In this document: in pieces, positions 56,199 through 64,000 of the stretch
How positions within the stretch are numbered: the first letter of the stretch is position 1
How the letters are laid out: each line of letters begins with the position of its first letter
Source: Spiroplasma citri
GTDB lineage: Bacteria > Bacillota_I > Bacilli_A > Mycoplasmatales > Mycoplasmataceae
Direction: 5' to 3'
Length of the DNA: 64,000 nucleotides
Assembly (NCBI RefSeq): GCF_001886855.1
Contig: NZ_CP013197.1
Coordinates: 930,001-994,000, forward strand
Translations under genes and position numbers: made by a program
Notes under the pieces: model-generated
Database searches by the model: none
What the model was told of the DNA's origin: nothing
The model's input: the letters and a program-made list of their open reading frames with translations, nothing else

Positions 56199-56801
56199 TT
56201 ATAAATATTTTTTTTCTAATTTGTTAGATGTTTTATCTCATTCACTATGTAATGCGTTATTAGCAATCATGTTTTTATTCATTGTTTCTTCAAAGTTGTT
56301 AAAATTATTGTTTAGATCGTTGTTTAGTTTTGTGTGTGGTTTTAAGTCTTCTCAATATTTTTGATTTTCTTTTATATTGTAAATTGTGTTATTTTGTAAT
56401 TGATAAGTAAATAATTCAATATCATAGCTTCATTCTTCATTTTTAATATCTTCTCATGATAAATTGCCTTCATTTAATAATTCGTTTGTTAGTATTTTAA
56501 TTTCGTTCTTTTTTGTTCTCAAATTAATATTAAAAATAATTTTTTTAATTGAATTTCTATTGGTTGCTTGTAATTCATATTCTGTATCTTCTTCAATTTC
56601 AATAATTCGCCCATAAATTAATATATATGTATGATTAAAAACAACTTTATTTCCAAGGTGTCTTTTTATTAATTTTTTTTCTTCGTTTAAAAAAATAATA
56701 TTTTTATCTTTAACAAAAAAACTAACAAAAAAATCTTGAATAATTCCATCATCACATGCTTCTACATTACAATTAGGAAATGTTTTTAAAACTATTGCCA
56801 T
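56199..56801 (-). CDS. Phage tail-associated protein, unknown
   Basis: 200 residues starting MAIVLKTFPNCNVEACDDGI. The N-terminal 115 residues are beta-rich (DFFVSFFVKDKNIIFLNEEK, HTYILIYGRIIEIEEDTEYE), with the same V-Y-I-x-I-Y-G-R-I-I-E/K-V-E-x-x-T layout as the downstream protein (FYLSICGRMIKVENNTTNDI). The two therefore share a structural module. The C-terminal part is helical. First gene after a strong promoter at 56895-56923. Confidence 0.6.
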
Positions 56802-56894
56802 AATTTAACTACCTTATTATTTTCATTATTATCTAACATAAAAAATCACCAGCCTTAACAATAATAATTAACCCCATCATTTATTGTCGTCGTG

Positions 56895-56923
56895 ATGATA
56901 CCGTCATTAAAAATATTTGTCAA
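56895..56923 (-). promoter_or_regulatory. Promoter copy 1 (TTGACA-17-TATCAT), upstream of the tail genes
   Basis: On the minus strand TTGACA (56918-56923), 17 nt, TATCAT (56895-56900). It is part of a ~36-bp sequence repeated at 57211 and 57676. It would drive the tail gene at 56801. Confidence 0.8.
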
Positions 56924-56925
56924 AT

Positions 56926-57202
56926 AAAAAAAGACAATTTATATTGTCTTTAAAATAGTTTATGTTATAATACATACAAATTTGTATTTATTCAGTCGTA
57001 GCAAATTCCTTAAATATTATGCGAATAATCTTCTTGTCTGCTTGTTTGTGGTAGTCAATTTGCACTCGGTTATGAGTTAAATTCATTCAAGTAGTTCAAC
57101 ATTATTTATTTACTATAATACGACTGAATAAATACAAATTTTTTAATTTTAATAATTATAATTACTATTGTTTAATTTTCAATAAGTAATAATCATTACT
57201 TA
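56926..57202 (-). ncRNA. Candidate structured RNA with a 23-bp closing stem
   Basis: It begins just after promoter copy 2 and ends at a terminator AAGACAAT / ATTGTCTT plus T-run (56926-56950). A perfect 23-bp stem joins 57119-57141 to 56978-57000 and encloses 118 nt. Inside, GCAAATT (57001-57007) pairs with AATTTGC (57057-57063), and ACTC/GAGT can form a small hairpin. The 5' end starts with a 10-bp AT hairpin. No frame of useful length exists. Function unknown. Confidence 0.65.
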
Positions 57203-57210
57203 TTATCGTG

Positions 57211-57239
57211 ATGATACCGTCATTAAAAATATTTGTCAA
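57211..57239 (-). promoter_or_regulatory. Promoter copy 2, upstream of the 23-bp-stem RNA
   Basis: TTGACA (57234-57239), 17 nt, TATCAT (57211-57216) on the minus strand, identical to copy 1 over the core. Confidence 0.8.
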
Positions 57240-57419
57240 ATATATAATAAATGAAAATTTGTGTATATAATACCATATTTTTTTATTTTTCCTTTAATTT
57301 TATAAAAACATGCTACAATTAAATAGCAAGTGATGTTGCGAGTTATTCTAGGTTCTACTTGCAAGTTTAAATAAAGAAAAGAAACCTTGTCAGTCAATAG
57401 TCTGTGCGATACTATAAAT

Positions 57420-57449
57420 AAAAAAAGAGATATTAAAATCTCTTTTTTT
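57420..57449. terminator. Repeated-type terminator 1
   Basis: AAAAAAAGAGAT ATTAAA ATCTCTTTTTTT. It ends the RNA that starts at promoter copy 3 and would also stop plus-strand transcripts. Confidence 0.75.
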
Positions 57450-57668
57450 AGATGAGGAAGCGACTACGCTCTTACCAATAGCGGACAAGTCCATATGGCT
57501 CATCTATAATTTTGTATTGTTTAATAACTATTATATCTAGTTTTCATTCAATAGTTAATTCAAAGGTCAAAATAAGTAAAATTCCTTTTGGTTTACGATT
57601 AAAAGCAATAGAACACCATAGGCCATAAAGACCATAGACTTTTCTTACAACTAGAAACATAACTTATT
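57422..57668 (-). ncRNA. Candidate structured RNA A with the shared 56-nt module
   Basis: Minus-strand transcript from promoter copy 3 to terminator 1, about 245 nt. The 3' part (57450-57505) is a module closed by AGATGAG / CTCATCT with a conserved interior (GGACTTGTCC hairpin, GGTAAGAGC). The same module occurs at 60094-60150 with compensatory changes. The 5' two thirds have no homologue in the window. No conserved open frame. Confidence 0.65.
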
Positions 57669-57675
57669 TGTGGTG

Positions 57676-57704
57676 ATGATACCGTCATTAAAATTATTTG
57701 TCAA
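57676..57704 (-). promoter_or_regulatory. Promoter copy 3, upstream of RNA A
   Basis: TTGACA (57699-57704), 17 nt, TATCAT (57676-57681). The spacer differs from copies 1 and 2 by one base (ATTA for TTTA). Confidence 0.8.
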
Positions 57705-57714
57705 ATAAACAAAT

Positions 57715-57741
57715 AAAAAAGAGATAATTAAATCTCTTTTT
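57715..57741 (-). terminator. Repeated-type terminator 2
   Basis: AAAAAAGAGATAATTAAATCTCTTTTT. It includes the stop codon of the gene at 57728-58150 in its stem. Confidence 0.75.
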
Positions 57742-58150
57742 CGATTTTTTTTAATTCTTCTTTTAAAAAGATATGATATATTTCTTGTATATGCGGAGAA
57801 TTAAAACATTTTTCTAAAATTTCTTTACGATAAATATAATTTATCTTTGAACAATTTATTATTGTATATTTTTCTAATCTTCATTTTTCCATTTTTCTTA
57901 TTTCAGTATCTTTTCTGTCTAATCTTGCATAACACTCTTTTTTTAATTTAGTATCTGGTGTAGGTGGAATTTTGATATAATTTTTTTCATTCTTATTAGG
58001 AATTTTCGTTGTTAATCTTATAAGATGATAGTAATATCCGTCAAAAAACAATGGAATTAAAAGTGATTTTTTGGGTTTACCATTTTTAATATCTAAAACA
58101 TTATCAAAATTATCTATAAAAACAGAAACTAAATTATCATTATAATTCAT
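57728..58150 (-). CDS. Candidate toxin partner of Panacea protein 1
   Basis: 140 residues starting MNYNDNLVSVFIDNFDNVLD. The middle (KKSLLIPLFFDGYYYHLIRL, TTKIPNKNEKNYIKIPP) is beta-rich and loosely recalls the small SH3-like barrel of PemK/ToxN-type RNases, followed by helices (WRLEKYTIINCSKINYIYRK). No catalytic residues can be assigned. The start overlaps the end of the Panacea gene by 11 nt, typical of toxin-antitoxin pairs. The toxin role is inferred from this context. Confidence 0.5.
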
Positions 58151-58781
58151 AATTATTTTTACATTCTATTTTGTATAATTTTAATATTTCTTCATAATCT
58201 TCATCTGTTTTTGGAATTCCTATTTCATAACTAAAATCAAAAAAAACGCTTTTTTTACTGTTTTCAACTGCTTTTTCTCATGCTTTTTCTCATGATTTCA
58301 TTATTCTATGAGAATTATCGCTTAATAAATTTGTATTTTTAAACTTTAATATTCATTCTGATGCTTCTTTTAATATTTTTTTTTCATTTTCAGAAAAATA
58401 TTCTCAATTAAAATAATCTTCAAAATAAGTGGGTGATAAATTTTTAAAACTAAATAATATTTTATTTAAATCATTGTCTTTTTCTTTTTTTAATACACTA
58501 TAAGTAAAGAATTGAAAAGTTCCATTTTCATTAATAAATTTTGATATTTTGTAAGGAACTGGCCCCCATTTTAGGGCTACAAAATTTAAAATAAAAAAAT
58601 GACCTGAAAATTCTTTTGCAGCTTTTCATTCTAAAAAAGATAAAAATTTAAAAACATGCATTTTATAAATTTTTTTTTTATTTTGAAATGCTGAATTTAG
58701 TAGAAACAATATTGCCATTTCTATTTTGTTTGCTTCTATTGGAGATATTTTTAAATATTTTGATAGCATAGTTTCCTTCAT
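58140..58781 (-). CDS. Panacea-domain (SocA/DUF4065-like) protein 1
   Basis: 213 residues. KMHVFKFLSFLEWKAAKEFS, then FVALKWGPVPYKISKFI, is the Panacea signature (K-x-x-K-x-L-x-x-x-D and A-x-K-x-G-P-V-P). The C-terminal LLSDNSHRIMKSWEKAWEKA matches the L-S-x-x-S-H-x-x-x-x-W end of the domain. Panacea proteins act as antitoxins that neutralise very different toxins, or as SocA-type proteolytic adaptors. TATAAT lies upstream next to repeated-type terminator 3. The downstream overlapping gene is the likely partner. Confidence 0.78.
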
Positions 58782-58820
58782 CTTAATCACCACTTTTTAT
58801 TTACTAGTAAATTATACAAT

Positions 58821-58849
58821 AAAAAAAGAGATAATTAAATCTCTTTTTT
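58821..58849. terminator. Repeated-type terminator 3
   Basis: AAAAAAAGAGAT AATTA AATCTCTTTTTT between the two Panacea cassettes. Confidence 0.75.
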
Positions 58850-58850
58850 A

Positions 58851-59010
58851 ATTATGTATTTGCTAATGCTTTTAAACTTTTAATTAATTCTTTATGATTA
58901 TAAATATCTTGTTCTCATTCATTAAATTTAGATTCCAATAATTTATAATCTTTTTTTTCATAATTTTTGACATATTTAATCAACCCCTTATCGCCATCAT
59001 CATACCATAT
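58851..59010 (-). CDS. Small charged helical peptide, possible remnant
   Basis: An open frame without ATG encodes DDGDKGLIKYVKNYEKKD followed by a charged coiled-coil-like helix (LLESKFNEWEQDIYNHKELI) and ends at LKALANT. Possible starts are a TTG after AAGGGG or a now-lost upstream start. A 29-residue ATG frame overlaps it. Probably the tail of a damaged phage gene; weakly supported. Confidence 0.3.
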
Positions 59011-59031
59011 TTATTATATTTTTAAATTAAA

Positions 59032-59406
59032 TTAATTGTTATTTTGATAATATTTATCAGGATCAAAAATTATTGCAAAGAAAATATTATTAACTAAAAC
59101 ACCATAAATTCTTTCCTTATCTCCAACTCTTAAATAATCATATTTTTTAATATCTTGTTCAATATCTTTATTAAAATGTGATTTTACATAATTTATTAAT
59201 TCTAAAGGAATTTTTGGGGGAAGGCGTGATTTATTTGTTTCAATATTTGAATAACCACAAGATTGTCTTGAACCTTGTATTAAATTTCGTAAAGAATAAT
59301 TACAAATTTTTTTAATTTCATTTAGAAAATCATTATTTATTTTTTTAGTTTTATTTATATATGCAAAATTGAAAAATATTTTTTTATCTAACTTATCTAA
59401 ATTCAT
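59032..59406 (-). CDS. Candidate toxin partner of Panacea protein 2
   Basis: 124 residues: a helical N-terminus (NLDKLDKKIFFNFAYINKTK), then LRNLIQGSRQSCGYSNIETN and a C-terminal beta part ending RIYGVLVNNIFFAIIFDPDK. The last motif (R-x-x-G-x-x-V-x-N-x-F-x-x-x-x-x-D-P) is seen in small phage and toxin-like proteins, but I cannot name the family. It starts 16 nt after the Panacea gene and ends before terminator 3. It is not similar to the other partner, as expected for Panacea systems with exchangeable toxins. Confidence 0.5.
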   Translation of the reverse strand: MNLDKLDKKIFFNFAYINKTKKINNDFLNEIKKICNYSLRNLIQGSRQSCGYSNIETNKSRLPPKIPLELINYVKSHFNKDIEQDIKKYDYLRVGDKERIYGVLVNNIFFAIIFDPDKYYQNNN

Positions 59407-59422
59407 ATTATTTAATTTTATA

Positions 59423-59938
59423 TTAAATTAATTGTTCAAGTTGGTTTAATTTTTCTTGAAAATAATATAAAATTTTATCATTATTAATTTCTTCATTATT
59501 TTTTGTTTCTTTTCATGGACCTTCTATATGTGATAAAGAAACTAATTCAAAAGCACTATATTTACTAAAATATATAAAAACTCTTTCAATAAATTCTAAT
59601 TCTTCATTGGTAAATTTTTTTTCAATTTCGTGTATTTTTATTTCGTTAAAATTTTCAAGATTATCTTTTTCTATGTATGATTTTCCATTTTTTCTTAGTA
59701 AAAAATACAATTCTTCTAAAACTGGGCCATATGTTCATGCTTTATATTTTTCTTTTATTATTTTTTTATTAAATTTAGCCATAAATAAACCTTCTATAAA
59801 ATACATTAATTTTTGTATTTGCAAATTTGTCATTCCAAAAATTTCTTCATTATTAATTTCTAATTTTTTTTGAATTTTATAGTTTTCATCTAATAGTAAA
59901 TATAAAAAATCTTCAATTTTAATTCCTTTGCATTTCAT
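59423..59938 (-). CDS. Panacea-domain (SocA/DUF4065) protein 2
   Basis: 171 residues. TNLQIQKLMYFIEGLFMAKF, then WTYGPVLEELYFLLRKNG, gives the canonical L-Q-K-L-x-Y ... A-W-x-Y-G-P-V block. FIERVFIYFSKYSAFELVSL followed by SHIEGPWKET is the canonical Y-x-x-x-S-A-x-x-L-x-x-x-x-H-x-E-x-P-W ending. This is the clearer of the two. GGGGAG lies upstream, and a TATAAT directly after terminator 4. A small gene follows on the same transcript. Confidence 0.88.
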
Positions 59939-59972
59939 AATTATCTCCCCTAACTTAATTAAATTATATAAT

Positions 59973-60001
59973 AAAAAAGAGATAATTAAACCTCTTTTTT
60001 T
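59973..60001. terminator. Repeated-type terminator 4
   Basis: AAAAAAGAGATAATTAAACCTCTTTTTTT; the stem keeps one G-U pair relative to the other copies. It ends RNA B and precedes the Panacea 2 promoter. Confidence 0.75.
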
Positions 60002-60290
60002 GTCGGGCAGCTTGCCTGCTCTCTAAGAACACACCAGCAACTTTTTTTCTAGAAGTATTTACCGACTAAACTCTGGCCAATTATTTCTTTTTTAGGTGGG
60101 GAAACAAACAATGCTCTTACCGATAGCGGACAAGTCCATACGGCCCACCTATTTTGGATATCCATATAGAGGCCTATTATTTAAAATAGGAACTTATTCT
60201 ACCTTTCGTTGCCTAAGATTACCTGCATTTAGAATACAGTTAGGTCATTCGGATACCCGAAAACCGTAATTAATTAGGACTTACATATTA
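59973..60290 (-). ncRNA. Candidate structured RNA B with the shared 56-nt module
   Basis: About 315 nt without a protein frame, from TTGCAT-15-TATAAT (60291-60317) to terminator 4. It is unusually GC-rich for this genome and has several hairpins: TTCGG GTAT CCGAA near 60250, CCTATT / AATAGG near 60180, the module at 60094-60150 closed by AGGTGGG / CCCACCT, and GCAG / CTGC near 60010. The module interior is almost identical to that of RNA A. No known RNA family was recognised. Confidence 0.65.
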
Positions 60291-60317
60291 ATTATATAAA
60301 AATATAACTAAATGCAA
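60291..60317 (-). promoter_or_regulatory. Candidate promoter of RNA B
   Basis: Minus strand TTGCAT (60312-60317), 15 nt, TATAAT (60291-60296). The spacing is short; TTTGCA with 16 nt is the alternative. Confidence 0.45.
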
Positions 60318-60361
60318 ATACCTTTATTACGCGTTTTAAGGGGCATATTGGTTAATAAATA

Positions 60362-61813
60362 TTAAAACTTACTTCATAATCTTACTTGGCCAAATATTAG
60401 GGTAATTGTGTTTTTATTGCTTTCTAAAATTATTCCAGATAAAATGCTGTTATATTCTTTATTGTTAAATAATAAGGTAAATTTATCTCTTAGTTGCAAA
60501 TTGTTTAAATTTAAAATATTGTTATCTTTTGTGATATCAAATTTTATGAGGTGTGAGTATTCACTTAACTTAAATTCTTGATTGCTAATAGTTTTAATAT
60601 TTTCTATGGTAAAGTCTTTTTCTTCTAATTCATATATTTTATTTTTAATTAAATTAGCAAGTAAATTATTTTTATTAATATCATAAGAAATTGTATTATT
60701 TTTTAATAAATTTGCTTTTTTATATTTATTGGCATTGTTTTTTTGGTAAAAATCAATTCTGTTGATACTTTTTTGGTTTAATTCTTCAATTTCTATATTT
60801 GTAATACATTTAATATTATCTTTTACTTTATAATTATTTAATTTGATATCTTCTTGTCCATCTTTGCAAACATCACAATTTAAAATAAAATTTTTTAAAT
60901 CAATATTAAATTTTAAAAATATATTTGTTATTTTAAATATTTTGTTAATAAATTGATAACAATTAAATTCTTTTTCTTCATTTTCTTCAAAAAATTTAGG
61001 ATTATTATTATTTTCATCATTAATTTTTTTATTAAGTTTAATAAAGGGAAGATTGTTATAAATAATTTTTATTAAAGTAAGAAAAATATATCAACTTTTA
61101 TTTTTATATATGTTGTAAATTTTAAAATCAAAAATAGATTCAATATTTTTAGTAGTAAAGGTATATAAATTTTCATCTTTGTTTTTTTCAATATGAGTAA
61201 TAATTCCGATATATAATTGATTTTCGTTATTCAAAATACAAACAATGTCTTCAATTTCAACATTAAGATTATAATAATTATAAGCATTAAAAGTTGATAG
61301 TTGCGGGGTATAAATATCTAAAAATATCTTATAATTTTCAACAATACAATTATCTTTATAAAATAAAGATCCTTTTTCAAAATCAACTCCTAATATAATT
61401 AATTTAGTTCTATTACCTTGATAAATATTTTTATCTTTTTTAATTTCTAATTTTAATAATTCATCTCTTGCTTTTTGTCTTGCTTTTTCTTCTGCTTCTT
61501 GTTGTGCTTTATTAATTTCAAACACAATATTAGATAATTCATCAAGATAATCAATCATTAATTTATAATCAGGCACTTGTAATAATTGTTGGGCATGTTG
61601 AGGATATAATCTTACAGCTTCATCATAAATAAGTTTTTCGTCATTAATTTCTTTTGTTAATTCTGATATTTCTTTTATTAATTCTTGGATTTGTTTTACA
61701 ATTTCTACATTTAAAGTATTGTTTTTTAATTTATTAATAATTTCTTTTTTATCTTCTCTAATTGCAATTATTTCGTCATTTCAGTGGCTTTTTGTTGAAC
61801 TTCCTACACCCAT
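60362..61813 (-). CDS. Phage baseplate protein at the Tal position
   Basis: 483 residues starting MGVGSSTKSHWNDEIIAIRE after AAAGGAG. The first 140 residues are a long coiled coil (INKLKNNTLNVEIVKQIQEL, AQQEAEEKARQKARDELLKL). After that comes a domain with VEIEDIVCILNNENQLYIGI and IEKNKDENLYTFTTKNIESI, which resembles the early part of Tal/gp37-like siphovirus tail proteins (a barrel with an interface to the tail hub). It follows the distal tail gene, the normal place for Tal. Confidence 0.6.
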
Positions 61814-61830
61814 TTAATTTCTCCTTTTTT

Positions 61831-62757
61831 CTAAATTAAAATATATTCTTCAAATTTTTTAATATTAATATTTCCAACTTGTTTGTCTTTTGAAAGGTTA
61901 GAAGAATATAAAATATGATAGTTTCCTGGTGGAATTTGAATAAAATTAGTATATTTAAAATCTTGATATTGATATATGTTGTATGATTTTTCGGTTTTTA
62001 AATCAACTTTTATAATGCTTTGAGTTTTTAATCTACTATCTATTATTATTTTTTCATTTTCATTTATTTCAGCATTAATTTTAAGTTCACTTATTACTTT
62101 ACCATTAATATTTTCTAATTTTAAATATGGGTCTTTTGTGGGACCATTGATTGTTATTAGAGTATCTGATGCTAAATAACTATTATTACTAATTTTAATT
62201 TTTTCATTATATTGATTGGTATATTTAATGCGATTTAACTTAAAATAATATTTGTTATTATGTTCATTGTATCTTTTTCCGCTTGTTTTATTTGGTTTAA
62301 TTTCAAATAATTTATCTTCTTCTTTTTTTCAGTTAGTTAATTGTTCTAAAATAAAATCAACCTCTAAATCATTATTATTATTTAATTCTGTTTTAATGAT
62401 ACTTTTAATAATTACTTCACAATAATATTCCAATTTTGTTTTTTCATTTATTCAAAAACTATAAAATAATAAAAAGGGGGAAGATTTATTATCTAAATTA
62501 ATATTTAATTTATTAATAAAATCATTAAATTTACCATAGGGATTTGGGCCTATAAATAATAATTTAAAATTTATTTGATTTAAAGAATGCTTACAATTAT
62601 TTAAAATAAAATTATTATCGATGTTTAAATAATTATTATCAAAATTAATATTTAATCCATTAAATGATAAAATAATGATATTATCTAAATCACATAAATT
62701 AATTAAATTATCTTTACTATTACTAATTTTAAAAGTTCTAAATGGTAAATTATACAT
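61831..62757 (-). CDS. Phage distal tail protein (Dit)
   Basis: 308 residues. The N-terminal MYNLPFRTFKISNSKDNLIN and I-I-L-S-F-N-G-L-N-I strands start the Dit hub domain. The C-terminal galectin-like part has DTLITINGPTKDPYLKLENI and INENEKIIIDSRLKTQSI, the Gp-type block (I-x-G-P-x-x-x-P-x-x-x-N ... I-x-I-D) typical of siphovirus Dit. Located between tape measure and Tal as in all siphoviruses of Firmicutes. Confidence 0.8.
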
Positions 62758-62766
62758 ATTTTCTCC

Positions 62767-63999
62767 CTATACTCTATTATTTCATTGCCCTATATATTCG
62801 AGTATTTTTTCAGCTCGTTCTTTATCATTTTCTCCTTCAATAATAATTGTTGGTTTAAATTCATTTTTATTTTCAATTTTATTATAGTTATTAGTTTGGT
62901 TTTCTTGGTTAATGTTTTGTGGTGGTTTATTAAATTTATTATATAATCATACCCCGCCAGCAGCTAAGGCAGACAAACTAACTAAAACACCATAAAGAAT
63001 TGGGTGCTTTGCCATTCCTAATAAAAGTGTTTTTAATGAACTAATAACATTTATTATTTTTCCAATTGTGTAAACAACAGCTCCCAAACTTGCTGATATT
63101 CCTAAAATAATAAAAATAGTTTTTTTGGTTGTATCATTAAACATATTAAAAAAATTTGTTATTCCTTTAATAATTGGTATTAAACTGACTTCTAAAAAAG
63201 AAACCAAAGACTCAAACACGGGTAATAGGGCGGATGCTAAATTCATTTTTGTAATATTAACAACATGTTTAAATTCATTTCATTTTTTGTTTAATAGTGT
63301 TGTTTTCTCAACATTTTCATTTGAAACAATGCCTAAATCTTTAATGTTGCTTGTCATTTTTTTAATTTCTTCATCTGATAAGGCAAGCATTGGAATAAGG
63401 TTTTTTCCTAACTTAGAACCAAAAACATCCATTATTAAATTATTTTTTTCAGTTTCATCACTTATTTGTTCTAATGATTTTTTTAATTCTAAAAAAATAG
63501 TTCCCGTATCTTTTAAAGAACCCTCATTATTTTTAATATTAATTCCTAATTTATTAAAAGCTTCTGTTGTTTCATTTGATATTCCATAAGAAATAGCACT
63601 AATACCTTGTCGTAATTTTTTAAAACTCTTTTCTAATTCTTCGCTAGTAATTCCAGTTCTTTTTGCAATATAACGAAATATTTGTAAGTTTTCTGCTGTG
63701 ATACCGATTTCTTTTGATGTTTTTTTAAGCTCACCAGCATATTTGGCGGTATCAACAGTTATTTTTGTTAAAATTCCTTTGATTGCTAAAATGGGTATTG
63801 TAATATGTGTGCTTAATTTTTTTCCGATTTCTTGACACTTTGTTCCAAATTCTTCAAATTTTTTAAAGGGAATATTTTTTATTTCTTGGGCGGTATTTTT
63901 TAATTTTTCATTAAAGTTGTTTAAACTGCGATTAGATGCATCAATATTTATTTTTGTATATTCATATTCTTTATTTAATTTATTTTGTTTTTGTATTAA
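62767..63999 (-). CDS. Phage tail tape-measure protein, C-terminal part
   Basis: 411 codons; the 5' end lies beyond the window. A coiled coil (LIQKQNKLNKEYEYTKINID) precedes TIPILAIKGILTKITVDTAK, then KTSKEIGITAENLQIFRYIA, ELKKSLEQISDETEKNNLIM with DVFGSKLGKNLIPML, the TP901-type tape-measure block. Membrane-like helices (IFIILGISASLGAVVYTIGK, GVLVSLSALAAGGVWLYNKF) close it, as in many tape measures. It shows that the module is a long-tailed (siphovirus-like) phage. The stop is 10 nt before Dit. Confidence 0.85.
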
Positions 64000-64000
64000 T

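Larger units (their letters stand above)
56802..57727. other. Non-coding accessory stretch with promoters, terminators and RNAs
   Basis: No credible protein gene in about 900 nt. It contains three copies of one promoter, two hairpin terminators and two candidate RNAs, listed separately. Confidence 0.75.

Noticed and set aside
56926-57202. Reading the 23-bp-stem RNA as a retron msr-msd.
   Set aside because: No reverse transcriptase gene and no conserved branching-G arrangement next to the stem.
57315-57451. A plus-strand tracrRNA-like stretch (GCAAGTTTAAATAAAG after a GCAAGT/ACTTGC stem, ending in a terminator).
   Set aside because: The anti-repeat-like string is short, no nexus-type hairpin follows, no cas gene or repeat array is in the window, and the terminator also serves the opposite strand.

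Overview
The window is chromosomal DNA of a Spiroplasma, most probably Spiroplasma citri or a very close relative. It is strongly AT-rich. TGA is read as tryptophan throughout: reading TGA as stop would break ileS, thrS, pheT, ftsZ, pyk and many others, while reading it as Trp restores full-length families. It also carries a spiralin gene in the order rpsB-tsf-X-spi-pfkA-pyk, which is the known S. citri arrangement. Frames below use translation table 4. Identifications come from reading motifs, not from a search.

Layout. (1) 1-8.3 kb is a decayed, mobile-DNA region: DNA methyltransferase, RuvC/RNase H-fold and RecT-type phage genes (recT 5'-truncated), a PAP2 membrane phosphatase, an IS30 transposase remnant, a broken restriction-modification locus, and a ~780-bp inverted duplication of plectrovirus (SpV1-like) coat genes that runs into a HAD phosphatase gene. 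(2) 8.4-31.9 kb holds mostly housekeeping genes on the minus strand: yqeH-yqeG, an operon of membrane protein, SGNH hydrolase and lipoprotein, broken catabolic genes (agmatine deiminase, pyrB), thrS with a T-box, pyk, pfkA, spiralin, gene X, tsf, rpsB, acpS, and rnhC on the plus strand. (3) 30-51 kb carries dCMP deaminase, a rhomboid-like protein, rluD, lspA, ileS (T-box), a division cluster (divIVA-position gene, ylmH with a nonsense codon, sepF, ftsZ, ftsA, rsmH, mraZ), rpmF, a DUF177 gene, an RpiR-type regulator, pheST (T-box) and a giant FtsX-type permease. (4) 51-64 kb: a truncated nnrD next to an intact ISLre2-type element, then the tail end of a tailed-phage (siphovirus-like) module on the minus strand: tape measure, distal tail protein, Tal-position protein, two further tail/host-contact proteins and holin-like genes.

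The most unusual part is 56.8-60.3 kb, an accessory array placed between two tail genes. It holds two Panacea-domain (SocA/DUF4065) proteins, each directly followed by a small unknown protein (candidate toxin-antitoxin pairs). It also holds three copies of one strong promoter (TTGACA-17-TATCAT), four near-identical terminators and at least three candidate structured RNAs. Two of these RNAs share a ~56-nt module whose helices differ by compensatory base changes. Just beyond the tail genes, a plus-strand lipoprotein gene carries an inverted, near-identical copy of the C-terminal domain of the phage tail protein, as if a phage domain had been joined to a bacterial lipoprotein signal.

How it fits together: most chromosomal genes form minus-strand operons. 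Three aminoacyl-tRNA synthetase units have T-box leaders. Pyruvate kinase and phosphofructokinase sit together next to the major surface lipoprotein. The division cluster is colinear with the Bacillus mraZ-to-ileS order. Recent decay (frameshifts, nonsense codons, a 76-bp tandem duplication) is common in catabolic and mobile genes. I saw no rRNA, no tRNA and no CRISPR array.
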